DNA of 64,000 bases from JAIOQA01 sp035493675 (GTDB taxonomy: Bacteria > Myxococcota_A > Polyangia > Haliangiales > Haliangiaceae), in the NCBI GenBank assembly GCA_035493675.1, contig DATJIA010000436.1:14406-78405 (forward strand), written 5' to 3'. Made by a program: the position numbers and the translations under genes. Every line of letters begins with the position of its first letter. Positions within the stretch are counted from its first letter, which is position 1. Of this stretch, positions 34,458 through 42,678 are shown in pieces. Under the pieces are notes generated by a model that was not told where the DNA came from, searched no databases, and worked only from the letters and a program-made list of their open reading frames with translations.

Positions 34458-35473
34458 GCGACGATCGCCAGTCTCGTCAGGGACCGCCGGCGGTAGAACC
34501 GCTCGGCGATCTGCAGTGGGCGCGGATCGAGCGCGCCGTGTACGCGGAGCTCGACGCCGAGGTGCCGCGGCTCGACACGCCGGTGCGTTCGCGCAAGACC
34601 CCGTGGCTGGTCGCCGCGGGCGCGGTCGCGGCCGCCGCCGCGGTGATCGTCGTGGTCGCCGCGTCGTCGTCTTCTTCGACGCCGCCGGCGACCGCGGTCG
34701 CCGCGCGCGACGCGGGCGCCGCGCCGCAGTGGGTCGTCACCGAAGGCGGCCCGAGCAACGTGACGTTCGGCGACGCGCGCATCCGCGTCGCGCCGCGCTC
34801 CGCGATCGTGATGAACGGGACCCCCGACGACGGCGTCTTGATCGTGCTCGATCGCGGCGGCGCCGACTTCGAGGTCGCGCCGCGCCAAGGGCGCCCGCGC
34901 TTCATGGTCCAGGCCGGCGAGGTCTCGGTGCGCGTGATCGGCACCGCGTTCCACGTCGAGCGCGTCGGCGATCGCGCGCGGGTGTCGGTCGAGCACGGCG
35001 TCGTCGAGGTCGTCGCGCCGGGCGAGACCGCGCAGGTCCACGCCGGCGAGGTGTGGCCCACCGAGGTCGCGTCGTCGCAGCAGACGACGACCGAGCCGAT
35101 CGACGTCGAGATGGCGCCGGTCGACGTCGATCGCGATCGCCCGAAGCATCACGCGCAGGCGCCCGCCGACGCGGTCCAGCAGGCGCAGCCGCTGCCCGAC
35201 AACAACACCGCGACCGCCGGCCCCGACGACGCGCACCGCTTCGCCGCGGCGACCGCGATCGAAGCCGGCAACCCGGCCGCGGCGCTCACCGAGTATCGCA
35301 AGCTCGCCGCCGGCGACGGCCCGTGGGCCGCGAACGCGCTCTACGCCGCCGCGCGGCTCTACGCCGAGCGGCACGACAAGGCCGCCGCGCGCGCCGCCGC
35401 CGAGGAATATCTGCACCGGTTCCCGCGCGGCGTGAACGCCGCCGACGCACGTAGCCTACTCGACCGACTCTAA
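34454..35473 (+). CDS. FecR-domain transmembrane protein with TPR-like tail (putative anti-sigma)
   Basis: 339 residues from ATG 34454, with GGGGAGG at 34441-34447 as ribosome site. A cytoplasmic N-terminus of about 50 residues precedes one membrane span (WLVAAGAVAAAAAVIVVVAA). The periplasmic FecR domain follows (ARIRVAPRSAIVM, VSVRVIGTAFHVERVGDRAR), then a Pro/Gln-rich linker and a C-terminal TPR-like unit (ALTEYRKLAAGDGPWAANAL). By position and topology it should control the adjacent sigma factor in response to an envelope signal; the usual zinc anti-sigma motif is not evident. Confidence 0.85.
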   Translation: MSDDRQSRQGPPAVEPLGDLQWARIERAVYAELDAEVPRLDTPVRSRKTPWLVAAGAVAAAAAVIVVVAASSSSSTPPATAVAARDAGAAPQWVVTEGGPSNVTFGDARIRVAPRSAIVMNGTPDDGVLIVLDRGGADFEVAPRQGRPRFMVQAGEVSVRVIGTAFHVERVGDRARVSVEHGVVEVVAPGETAQVHAGEVWPTEVASSQQTTTEPIDVEMAPVDVDRDRPKHHAQAPADAVQQAQPLPDNNTATAGPDDAHRFAAATAIEAGNPAAALTEYRKLAAGDGPWAANALYAAARLYAERHDKAAARAAAEEYLHRFPRGVNAADARSLLDRL

Positions 35474-35486
35474 ACGGAGGCACGAG

Positions 35487-36332
35487 ATGACTCGCATCGT
35501 CACGCTCGCATTCATTGCGTTCGCGCTCGTCGCGTGCGGCAACAAGAACCAGGCGCTCGACATCGACGCGCCGACCAACAGCGACGGCAACAACACGATC
35601 GACTCCGGCCCCGGCGCGATCGACGGCCGGCCGTCGACGATCTCCGACGCGCGCACGATCGACGCCGATCTCTCGAAGTGCCTCTCGGGCAAGCCGCAGT
35701 GCTCCGACGGCTGTGACAACGACAACGACGGCTTCATCGACGGCGACGATCCCGAGTGCACCGGCTCGATCGACAACGACGAGAACAGCTTCGCGACCGG
35801 CATCTCCGGCGACAACATCGATCCCGTCAAGCAGGACTGCTTCTTCGACGGCGACTCCGGCTCGGGCAACGACGGCTGCGACATCCACGTCTGCTGCATC
35901 CTCACCGACCCGAACTGCGCCAACATCTACAACAACCCGCCGTTCGATCCGTCGAAGTGCACGCAGCCGCAGAAGTGCATCGACTACTGCTCGGCGCTCA
36001 CGCCGCCGGGCTGTGACTGCTTCGGCTGCTGCACGATCTGCGACTCGCAGGGCTGCGTCACCGTCGACACCAACCCGGCCAACGCGCCCAACTGCGATCA
36101 GGACTCGATCCACGATCCGCAGAAGTGCCCGGCGTGCACGCAGAACACCACGTGCGGCAGCCCGTGCGGCGGCCAGACCTGCGTGCTGTGCCCCGGCCAG
36201 GATCCGAGCACGCTCGATCCGTCGTGCAACGGCGGCGTGTGCCCGGGCGGCTTGAGCAAGTGCACCACGACGGCCGACTGCGGCGCGAGCCAGTACTGCT
36301 CGAACGGCTGCTGCATCGCGGTCGTCAACTGA
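35487..36332 (+). CDS. Cys-rich surface lipoprotein
   Basis: 281 residues from ATG 35487, with AACGGAGG upstream. The lipobox FALVACGNK is at about residues 12-20. An Asp/Asn-rich segment resembles calcium-binding loops (CDNDNDGFIDGDDPEC). The C-terminal half is exceptionally rich in Cys (for example CDCFGCCTICDSQGC and CGSPCGGQTCVLC), implying many disulfides or metal binding. No known domain. It follows the FecR-like gene by 13 bp, so it may be the sigma factor's main output. Confidence 0.7.
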   Translation: MTRIVTLAFIAFALVACGNKNQALDIDAPTNSDGNNTIDSGPGAIDGRPSTISDARTIDADLSKCLSGKPQCSDGCDNDNDGFIDGDDPECTGSIDNDENSFATGISGDNIDPVKQDCFFDGDSGSGNDGCDIHVCCILTDPNCANIYNNPPFDPSKCTQPQKCIDYCSALTPPGCDCFGCCTICDSQGCVTVDTNPANAPNCDQDSIHDPQKCPACTQNTTCGSPCGGQTCVLCPGQDPSTLDPSCNGGVCPGGLSKCTTTADCGASQYCSNGCCIAVVN

Positions 36333-36360
36333 GCGACTGACCTAACCGAGGAGCTTAGCT

Positions 36361-37746
36361 ATGCGTTCACGTCGTCCCCTGATCGGGGTGGCGCTGGCCA
36401 CCGTCTTGTCCACCATCGCGTGCGGTAGCGACGACAAGTCGTGCGACCCGGTCGCGCAGACCGGCTGCTCCGACGGCAAGGTGTGCGAGGAGGTCACCGC
36501 GGGCATGCCCGCGTGCTTCGCGCCCGTCGAGGTGCACGGCAAGGTCTTCGATCAGGCGACCGGCGCCGCGATCGCCGGCGCGCAGGTGGTCGCGCTCGAC
36601 GTCAACGGCTCGGCCTTGTCCGACGTCGCGGTCACCGGCACCGACGGCACCTACAAGCTGGCGGTGCCGTCGGAGCGCGCGGCCGACGGCACGCCGTCGC
36701 CGCTGTCGCTCACGCTGCGCGCCGACGCCGCCGGCTACGTCGCGTTCCCCGGCGGCGTGCGCACCGCGCTGCCGGTCGACACCGCGAGCGCGGCGATGCA
36801 GAGCGGCGCGTACGTCGTGCAGTCGTCGCTCACCGACATCGCGCTGCAGCCGCAGCCTGCCGGCACCGCCGCGGGATCGATCAAGGGCAAGGTCGACGTC
36901 GCCGACGATCACCCGGGCGTGCTGGTCGTCGCCGAGAACAACGGCAAGGGCTTCGTCGCGATCGCCGATCGCAGCGGCAACTACGTGATCGACGATCTCG
37001 CCGACGGCGGCTACACGGTCAGCGCGTACGCGAAGGGCCACGTCTACGGATCGGCGCAGGCGAACGTGAGCGCGGGCGCAGCGGCGACCGCGGACCTGCA
37101 CCTCACGCAGGACCAGCCGGGCACGCTGACCGGCACCGCCGACATCGTCGCGACCAGCGGCGGTGGATCGATGACGTCGATCGTCGTGATGGTCGAGTCG
37201 ACCTTCGACGCGACCACCGGCCGCGGCGTCGTCGTGCCGGCGCTGCGCGCGCCCGATCCGGGCACGGCGCCGAACGTCAGCGGCGCGTTCACGATCACCG
37301 GCGTGCCGCCGGGCAAGTACGTCGTGCTCGCCGCGTTCGAGAACGACGGCCTCGTCCGCGATCCGGACACGTGCATCGCGGGCACCGACATCGTGCACGT
37401 GCAGGTCGCGGCCGGGCAGACGGTCGCCGCGCCGCAGACGTTCAAGGTCACCGGCGCGATCACGATCACCGGCCCCGGCGTCGACGGCCCCGAGGCGGTC
37501 AGCGCGGCGCCGATGCTCGCGTGGACCGCGTATCCGTCGACGGGCAGCTACACCGTGCACGTCTACGACTCGTTCGGCACCGACGTCTGGACCATGACGG
37601 GCATCACGGGCACGTCGGTCCAGTACGCGGGGCCGCTCGAGGCGGGCGCCTTCTATCAGTTCCACGTCTTCGCGATCAAGATCGGCGGCGGCAACTGCCC
37701 CATCTCGTCGAGCGAGGACCTGCGCGGCGTCTTCTACAAGCAGTAG
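36361..37746 (+). CDS. Lipoprotein with carboxypeptidase-regulatory-like beta domains
   Basis: 461 residues. The signal LIGVALATVLSTIACGSD carries a lipobox. After a short Cys-containing head, several carboxypeptidase-regulatory-like (transthyretin-type) repeats follow: VHGKVFDQATGAAIAGAQVV, GSIKGKVDVADDHPGVLVVA, and FTITGVPPGKYVVLAAFEN. The C-terminal domain is fibronectin-like (LAWTAYPSTGSYTVHVYDSF). These folds bind or present surfaces rather than catalyse. Same strand as the sigma/FecR/Cys-rich genes and 28 bp behind them; probably co-expressed. Confidence 0.7.
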   Translation: MRSRRPLIGVALATVLSTIACGSDDKSCDPVAQTGCSDGKVCEEVTAGMPACFAPVEVHGKVFDQATGAAIAGAQVVALDVNGSALSDVAVTGTDGTYKLAVPSERAADGTPSPLSLTLRADAAGYVAFPGGVRTALPVDTASAAMQSGAYVVQSSLTDIALQPQPAGTAAGSIKGKVDVADDHPGVLVVAENNGKGFVAIADRSGNYVIDDLADGGYTVSAYAKGHVYGSAQANVSAGAAATADLHLTQDQPGTLTGTADIVATSGGGSMTSIVVMVESTFDATTGRGVVVPALRAPDPGTAPNVSGAFTITGVPPGKYVVLAAFENDGLVRDPDTCIAGTDIVHVQVAAGQTVAAPQTFKVTGAITITGPGVDGPEAVSAAPMLAWTAYPSTGSYTVHVYDSFGTDVWTMTGITGTSVQYAGPLEAGAFYQFHVFAIKIGGGNCPISSSEDLRGVFYKQ

Positions 37747-37757
37747 AATCGGGGGCG

Positions 37758-38027
37758 ATGCGGATCGCCCTCGTCTTCGCTGCGCTGCTGGCACTCGTAG
37801 GCTGCAAGAAGACGCTGCACTGGAAGGCGATCGAGCAAGACCTCCACGGGCGGCTCGCCGCCAACGTGCCCGCGGGGATCACGTTCGACGTCGCGTGCCC
37901 GGAGACCGGCGTCGAGAAGGGCCTCACCTTCCGCTGCCACGTCCACGCGAGCGATGACTCCGCGATCGACATCGAGGTGAAGCTGCTCGACACCGCGGGC
38001 AGCTATTCGATGGAGCCGGTCCGCTGA
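37758..38027 (+). CDS. Small DUF4333-like lipoprotein
   Basis: 89 residues from ATG 37758 (MRIALVFAALLALVGCKKTL). After the lipobox, the pattern VACPETGVEKGLTFRCHVHA (two Cys about 17 residues apart with a central Lys-Gly) resembles DUF4333 lipoproteins. Those are small beta-rich domains with one disulfide and no assigned function. Its stop TGA at 38025-38027 overlaps the proposed CTG start of the next lipoprotein gene. Confidence 0.7.
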   Translation: MRIALVFAALLALVGCKKTLHWKAIEQDLHGRLAANVPAGITFDVACPETGVEKGLTFRCHVHASDDSAIDIEVKLLDTAGSYSMEPVR

Positions 38028-38908
38028 AGCTCGCGGCGTTGATCGTGCTCGCCGGGTGCGGCGGCGCGGCGCAGTCGCTCGGTCCCGTCAGCGAGCTGCG
38101 CGCCGCGTGCGCCGACGCGCAGCGCTGGGACGGTCGCGCGTGCGTCGCGCGCGGCGACGGCACCGCCGAGATCGCGAAGGGCGCCGACGCGCTCGCGCAG
38201 TTCCACGTCGACGAGGCGATCGCGTCGCTCGACGCCGCCGCGAAGAGCGGGCCGCTCGCGTACGCGGACAACGTCAAGCTGTGGGAGCAGCGCGGCATCG
38301 CCCTCGCGTACCTCGAGCACGCCGATCAGGCCGCGGCCGCGTTCGACGTGCTGCTCGCGCTCGATCCCGGCCACCTGCTCAGCTACACGCTGTCGCCCAA
38401 GGCGACGTTCGTGTTCGAGCGCGCGCGCGCCGCCGCGACCGCGCGCGGCGCGCCGTCGATCGACGTGTCGTGGCCGCACGGCCTGCAGATCGGCGCGCCG
38501 GTGCCGGTCGAGATCGAGGTCGTCGCCGATCCGCGCGGCTTCTTCGCGCGCGCGACCTTGTACGTGCGCCGCCGCGGGGAAGAGGCGTGGCGCGCCGCGG
38601 ATCTGTCCCTGCCGAAACCCGGCGCCTTCGCGCGCGTGACGTTGCCCGCGGTCGACGAGACCAAGCCGGCGAGCCTCGAGGTCTACCTGCGCGCCTTCGA
38701 TCGCGACGGCAACGAGGTCCTGTCGTGGGCGGATCCGAAACGCCCGCGCGAGATCCCGCTCGCGTACACGCCGCCCGCGCCGTGGTGGAAGAAGTGGTGG
38801 ATCTGGGCCGCGGCGGTCGGTGTCGTCGGCGCGGGCACCGGCGCGGGCGTCTACGCCGCGACCTCGACGCCGCCCGATCGCATCGGCGGCACCCTCACGG
38901 CGCCTTGA
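38024..38908 (+). CDS. Lipoprotein with TPR-like region and C-terminal membrane anchor
   Basis: About 294 residues. The lipobox LIVLAGCGG needs a start upstream of TTG 38039. The only suitable codon is CTG 38024, which overlaps the previous TGA and follows GGAG (38012-38015) by 8 bases; it would give LKLAALIVLAGC. The protein has a TPR-like region (about 60-125), a beta domain (about 145-235), and a C-terminal segment WWKKWWIWAAAVGVVGAG that could insert in a membrane. Such TPR lipoproteins with a terminal WW-rich anchor recur in myxobacteria. The non-AUG start is inferred. The 3' end overlaps the convergent kinase gene by 14 bp. Confidence 0.62.
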   Translation: MKLAALIVLAGCGGAAQSLGPVSELRAACADAQRWDGRACVARGDGTAEIAKGADALAQFHVDEAIASLDAAAKSGPLAYADNVKLWEQRGIALAYLEHADQAAAAFDVLLALDPGHLLSYTLSPKATFVFERARAAATARGAPSIDVSWPHGLQIGAPVPVEIEVVADPRGFFARATLYVRRRGEEAWRAADLSLPKPGAFARVTLPAVDETKPASLEVYLRAFDRDGNEVLSWADPKRPREIPLAYTPPAPWWKKWWIWAAAVGVVGAGTGAGVYAATSTPPDRIGGTLTAP

Positions 38909-40793
38909 GCCGCGACGCGATCGCGCGATCGAGCGCGTTGAGATCGAACGGCTTCGCGATCCAGGTCGCGTCCATCGACGCGATCTCCGCTTCGTACTCG
39001 GGCGCGACCGCGCCGCCGGTGATGAACAAGAAGCGGCCGCGATAGCGCGCGTCGTCGGCGACCACGCCGCGCGCGAGCTCGAGCCCGCCGGTGCCCGGCA
39101 TCGCGAGATCGCACACGACGAGCGCGTACTCGTCGCCGGCGAGCCGCTCGCGCGCCGCGGCGGCCGACGACGCGACCAGGACGTCGTGGCGATCGCCGAT
39201 CGCGTCGGCGATCGCCTGCGCGAGCGGGAGATCGTCGTCGACGACCAGGATGCGCGCGCGCGGCGCGCTGATCTCGGGCGCGACCGGCGTGACGGCGGCG
39301 GCGTCGCCCTGCCAGGTCGGCAGCGCGATGCGCATGATCGTGCCGCCGCCGGAGCGCTCGAGCACCTCGATCGAGCCGCCGCCGTCCTCGACGATCGATC
39401 GCGAGATCGCCAGGCCGAGCCCGGTGCCGCCCGGCTTGGTCGTGAAGAACGGCTCGAAGATGCGGCGCACGATCGCGTCGGGGATGCCGGGCCCGTCGTC
39501 GGCGATGTCGATCACGACCTTCGCGCCTTCTTCGCGCGCGCTGATCCAGACGTGGTTGCGATCGGGCGCGTCGCGATCGAACGCCTGCGCCGCGTTGACG
39601 ACGAGGTTCAGGAAGACCTGGGTGAGGCGCGCGGCGTTGCCGGCGATCGCGGGCGGCTCGCCGAGCTCTCGCACGAGCGTCGCGCGGTGGCGGAGCGCGC
39701 TGGTCGCGAGCTTGACCGCGGTGTCGATCGCCTCGCGGACGTCGACGGGCGCGCGGCCGCCGCCGTCGTCGCGCGCGAACTGCAGGAGGTCGCGGACGAT
39801 CTGCGCGACGCGCTGGCTGCCGTCGAGCGCGTCGGCGAGCATGCCGTCGCACGCCTCGCGATCGCGCGGATCGATCAGCGATCGCGACAACCGCGCGCGC
39901 AGGCGATCGAGCTGGAGGATCACGTACGTCAGCGGGTTGTTGACCTCGTGCGCGACGCCGGCGGCGAGCGCGCCGACCGCGGCCATGCGATCGGCGCGGA
40001 TCAGATCCGCCTGCCGCCGCACGCGCTGCTCGACGTCGCGGCCGACCGCGAGCAGCCCGGGCCGGCCCTGGAACAGGATCGGCGTCGCCGAGATCTCGAC
40101 GGTGACCGAGCTGCCGTCCTTGCGCCGCCCGCGGTACTCGCGCGGGCCGAGGCTCTCGCCGGCGTGACGCCGCGCGCGCCGGTCGTTCATCGACTCGACC
40201 TCGTCCGGCTCGAGGATCGACTCGAGCGACATGCCCTTCAGCTCGTCCTGCTCGTAGCGCAGGATGCGCGTGGTCTCGCGGTTGGCGTAGACGATCGTGC
40301 CGTCGACCGACACGACGATCGCGTCGGGCGCGCTCTCGGCGAGCCGGCGGAACAGATCCTCGCTCGTGCGCAGCGCCTCCTCGGCCTGCACGCGCGCGCG
40401 GATGTCGGACACGAACGCGAGCACGAGGCGATCGGTGCCGAGCGTGCCGCGCCCGATGCGCGCCTCGACCGGCACGCGCCGGCCGTCCTTGGTCGTGATC
40501 GCGGTCTCGACGACGTCGAGGCCGCGGCTCGGCGATCCGCTCAGCCAGGTCCGGAACATCTCGGCGATGCGCGGCGTCTCGTCGTCGGAGACCGGCAGCC
40601 GCGCGGGCGCGGCCCAGATCTCGTCGAGCGTGTAGCCGAACAGCTCGGAGAGCGCGCGGTTCGCGTACACGCGCCGCGCCGGCCCGCCTTGCGTGAACGC
40701 GAGGATCGACACGCCGATCGGCAGATCATCGAAGGCGCCCATCACCGCGAGCGCGACGAGCGGATCGATCTCGTCGGCGCGGTGCGCGGTCAC
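38895..40793 (-). CDS. PAS-PAS hybrid sensor histidine kinase with receiver domain
   Basis: 632 residues from GTG 40793, overlapping the methyltransferase stop (GTGA). Order: PAS domain (ILAFTQGGPARRVYANRALS), second PAS (FRRLAESAPDAIVVSVDGTI), HisKA with phospho-acceptor His in GVAHEVNNPLTYVI, HATPase boxes (FLNLVVNAAQAF, DIADDGPGIPD, GTGLGLAIS), and a C-terminal receiver (ARILVVDDDLPLA, CDLAMPG with the phospho-Asp, WIAKPFD). No transmembrane segment, so it is cytoplasmic. It should pass phosphate to its own receiver and then to an unknown partner. The signal is unknown. Confidence 0.93.
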   Translation of the reverse strand: MTAHRADEIDPLVALAVMGAFDDLPIGVSILAFTQGGPARRVYANRALSELFGYTLDEIWAAPARLPVSDDETPRIAEMFRTWLSGSPSRGLDVVETAITTKDGRRVPVEARIGRGTLGTDRLVLAFVSDIRARVQAEEALRTSEDLFRRLAESAPDAIVVSVDGTIVYANRETTRILRYEQDELKGMSLESILEPDEVESMNDRRARRHAGESLGPREYRGRRKDGSSVTVEISATPILFQGRPGLLAVGRDVEQRVRRQADLIRADRMAAVGALAAGVAHEVNNPLTYVILQLDRLRARLSRSLIDPRDREACDGMLADALDGSQRVAQIVRDLLQFARDDGGGRAPVDVREAIDTAVKLATSALRHRATLVRELGEPPAIAGNAARLTQVFLNLVVNAAQAFDRDAPDRNHVWISAREEGAKVVIDIADDGPGIPDAIVRRIFEPFFTTKPGGTGLGLAISRSIVEDGGGSIEVLERSGGGTIMRIALPTWQGDAAAVTPVAPEISAPRARILVVDDDLPLAQAIADAIGDRHDVLVASSAAAARERLAGDEYALVVCDLAMPGTGGLELARGVVADDARYRGRFLFITGGAVAPEYEAEIASMDATWIAKPFDLNALDRAIASRLKAP

Positions 40794-41716
40794 GGGTTGC
40801 GCCCGATGAAGTCGATGCTGGTGATCGCGAGCTGATCGCGCGAGTAGCGATCGAAGCACGGCGCGACCCGCATCTCGTCGAGCAGCTTCAGGCGCTCGGG
40901 CTTCGCGCGCGAGGTGTCGAGCTCGATCGCGAAGCCGGCGTCCTTCGCCATCTTCGTGAAGTCGATCGCGCGCAGCCGGTTCTGGTAGAGGAAGCGGTTG
41001 TTCCACTTCGCCCATTCGTCGTCGGAGTACTGCAGGTAGTGGAGCTGCGTGATCGTCTTGTCGACGTACGCGTAGTGGTCGCCGCAGTTCACGCTGTGGA
41101 AGACGATGCCGCCGGCGCGCAGCACACGCCGCGCCTCCGCGAAGCACGCGGCGATCACGTCGCCGGGCACGTGCTCGAGCACGCTGTTCGAGAAGACGAC
41201 GTCGATCGACTTCGCGGGCAGCTTGGTGTCGCTGGCGTCGGCGGGCGCGCGATAGCGCACGACGCCGCCGGTCGCCTCGTCGAGCGGCGCGCCGCGACGG
41301 ATCGCGGCGGCGAGCTCCTGCTGCTCGCTCGCGACCTCCTTCACGGGACGGCCGCTCATCTCCGCGATGCGCCCGACGTGCCGCTCGAGCCGCGCGACCA
41401 GCGCGAGCACGCGATCCGGTTTCAGGTGCGGGTTGAGATCGAGCGTGTCGACCGACTTCGCGCCGCCCAAGAACAGCGCGAACGGGAAGGTCGGGTACCA
41501 CCCCGTGCCCATCTCGAGGAAGCGCGTGCCCACGATCGGGATCTTCGCGTCGCGCAGGTGGCCGATCATCAGGCCCCAGTCGTCGACCTTGATGTCGCAC
41601 TCGCGATCGAAATCGGCGAGCCCGCCGCCGCGCCGCTGCAACCAGTAGTGGATGCGATCACCCTCGGGCACGTAGCCGAGGACCTTCTGGATCATGCCCT
41701 TGACGCGCCAGTCCAT
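40790..41716 (-). CDS. Class I SAM-dependent methyltransferase
   Basis: 308 residues. Motif I is VGTRFLEMGTGWYPTFP. Later come KSIDVVFSNSVLEHVPGD and the post-motif region ARRVLRAGGIVFHSVNCGDH, typical of UbiE/COQ5-like small-molecule methyltransferases. Residues about 110-160 form a helical insertion. The substrate is unknown. It is translationally coupled to the histidine kinase (4-bp overlap), an unusual pairing that may reflect a shared process rather than direct signalling. Confidence 0.87.
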   Translation of the reverse strand: MDWRVKGMIQKVLGYVPEGDRIHYWLQRRGGGLADFDRECDIKVDDWGLMIGHLRDAKIPIVGTRFLEMGTGWYPTFPFALFLGGAKSVDTLDLNPHLKPDRVLALVARLERHVGRIAEMSGRPVKEVASEQQELAAAIRRGAPLDEATGGVVRYRAPADASDTKLPAKSIDVVFSNSVLEHVPGDVIAACFAEARRVLRAGGIVFHSVNCGDHYAYVDKTITQLHYLQYSDDEWAKWNNRFLYQNRLRAIDFTKMAKDAGFAIELDTSRAKPERLKLLDEMRVAPCFDRYSRDQLAITSIDFIGRNP

Positions 41717-41734
41717 CTTCGACGGGCCAACGTA

Positions 41735-42592
41735 TCACGCGGCGAGGTCGCGGAAGGAAGGCACGTCGTCGCGGGCGCCGAATCGACCGCGCTCGTCGCG
41801 CGCGACCTTCGACATCGCGATCTCGGGATCGTGCGTGAAGAACAAGCGGCCGCCGCGCGCGACCAGATCGGTCAAGAGCGCGGTCTTCTCGTCGATCAAG
41901 AGCTCGGGGTAGCGGTCGTAGCCCATCGTGATCGGCAGGTGCACCCACGGTCGCCCCGGGATCAGATCGGCGGCGAAGACGATCGGCCCGCCGGGCATCG
42001 CGATCTCCGTGAGCAAGAGGCCGGGCGTGTGGCCGTTGCTGCGATGGAACCGATAGCCGTCGCCGAGCAGCCGAGAGGTATCGCCCTCGACGATCTCGAC
42101 GCGGTCTTCCAGCAGCGGGACGAGCTCGGGGATGAACGACGCGCGATCGCGGGGATGAGGAGCTTTCGCACGGGCCCACGCCTCGGCGCCGACCACGACC
42201 TGCGCCCTCGGGAACGCCAACCCCAGTGGGGTCGATTGGCTCCACTGGGTCAAAATGCCACCGGCGTGATCGAAGTGGAGGTGCGACAAGACGATCACGT
42301 CGACGTCAACCGCGTTGACGCCCTCCGCCGCGAGCGATTCGAGCAGCACGTGGCGGTCCTCGACGACGCCGAAGCGCTCTCGCAGCTTCGGCTCGAAGAA
42401 CGCGCCGATGCCGGTCTCGAGGAGGATCGTCCGCGATTCCTCGCGGATGAGCAGGCATCGACACGCGAGCGGGATGCGATTCCGATCATCGGGGGGGATC
42501 CAGGTCTCCCAGACCGCGCGCGGTGCGTTACCGAACATCGCGCCGCCATCGAGCCGCTGCGAGTTGCCGAGGACCGAGGTCAGCGTCCGCAT
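41735..42592 (-). CDS. MBL-fold metallo-hydrolase
   Basis: 285 residues, cytoplasmic. The dinuclear-metal motif is VDVIVLSHLHFDHAGG (H-x-H-x-D-H). Further ligands are in HSNGHTPGLLL (written on this strand as RSNGHTPG) and in the C-terminal THDPEI. The N-terminus RTLTSVLGNSQRLDGGAMF resembles the quorum-quenching-lactonase/glyoxalase-II-like branch. Substrate unknown. The start 42592 follows the methyltransferase gene region with 18 bp between, so the three genes 38895-42592 may be one operon. Confidence 0.88.
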   Translation of the reverse strand: MRTLTSVLGNSQRLDGGAMFGNAPRAVWETWIPPDDRNRIPLACRCLLIREESRTILLETGIGAFFEPKLRERFGVVEDRHVLLESLAAEGVNAVDVDVIVLSHLHFDHAGGILTQWSQSTPLGLAFPRAQVVVGAEAWARAKAPHPRDRASFIPELVPLLEDRVEIVEGDTSRLLGDGYRFHRSNGHTPGLLLTEIAMPGGPIVFAADLIPGRPWVHLPITMGYDRYPELLIDEKTALLTDLVARGGRLFFTHDPEIAMSKVARDERGRFGARDDVPSFRDLAA

Positions 42593-42678
42593 CCCCGCAC
42601 TTTAGCTTGCGTCATGACGCGAAGAGGTCGGACCATACCCGTGGCGCGCTTTTCGCTATAGGCCGCCTCGGAGGACCT

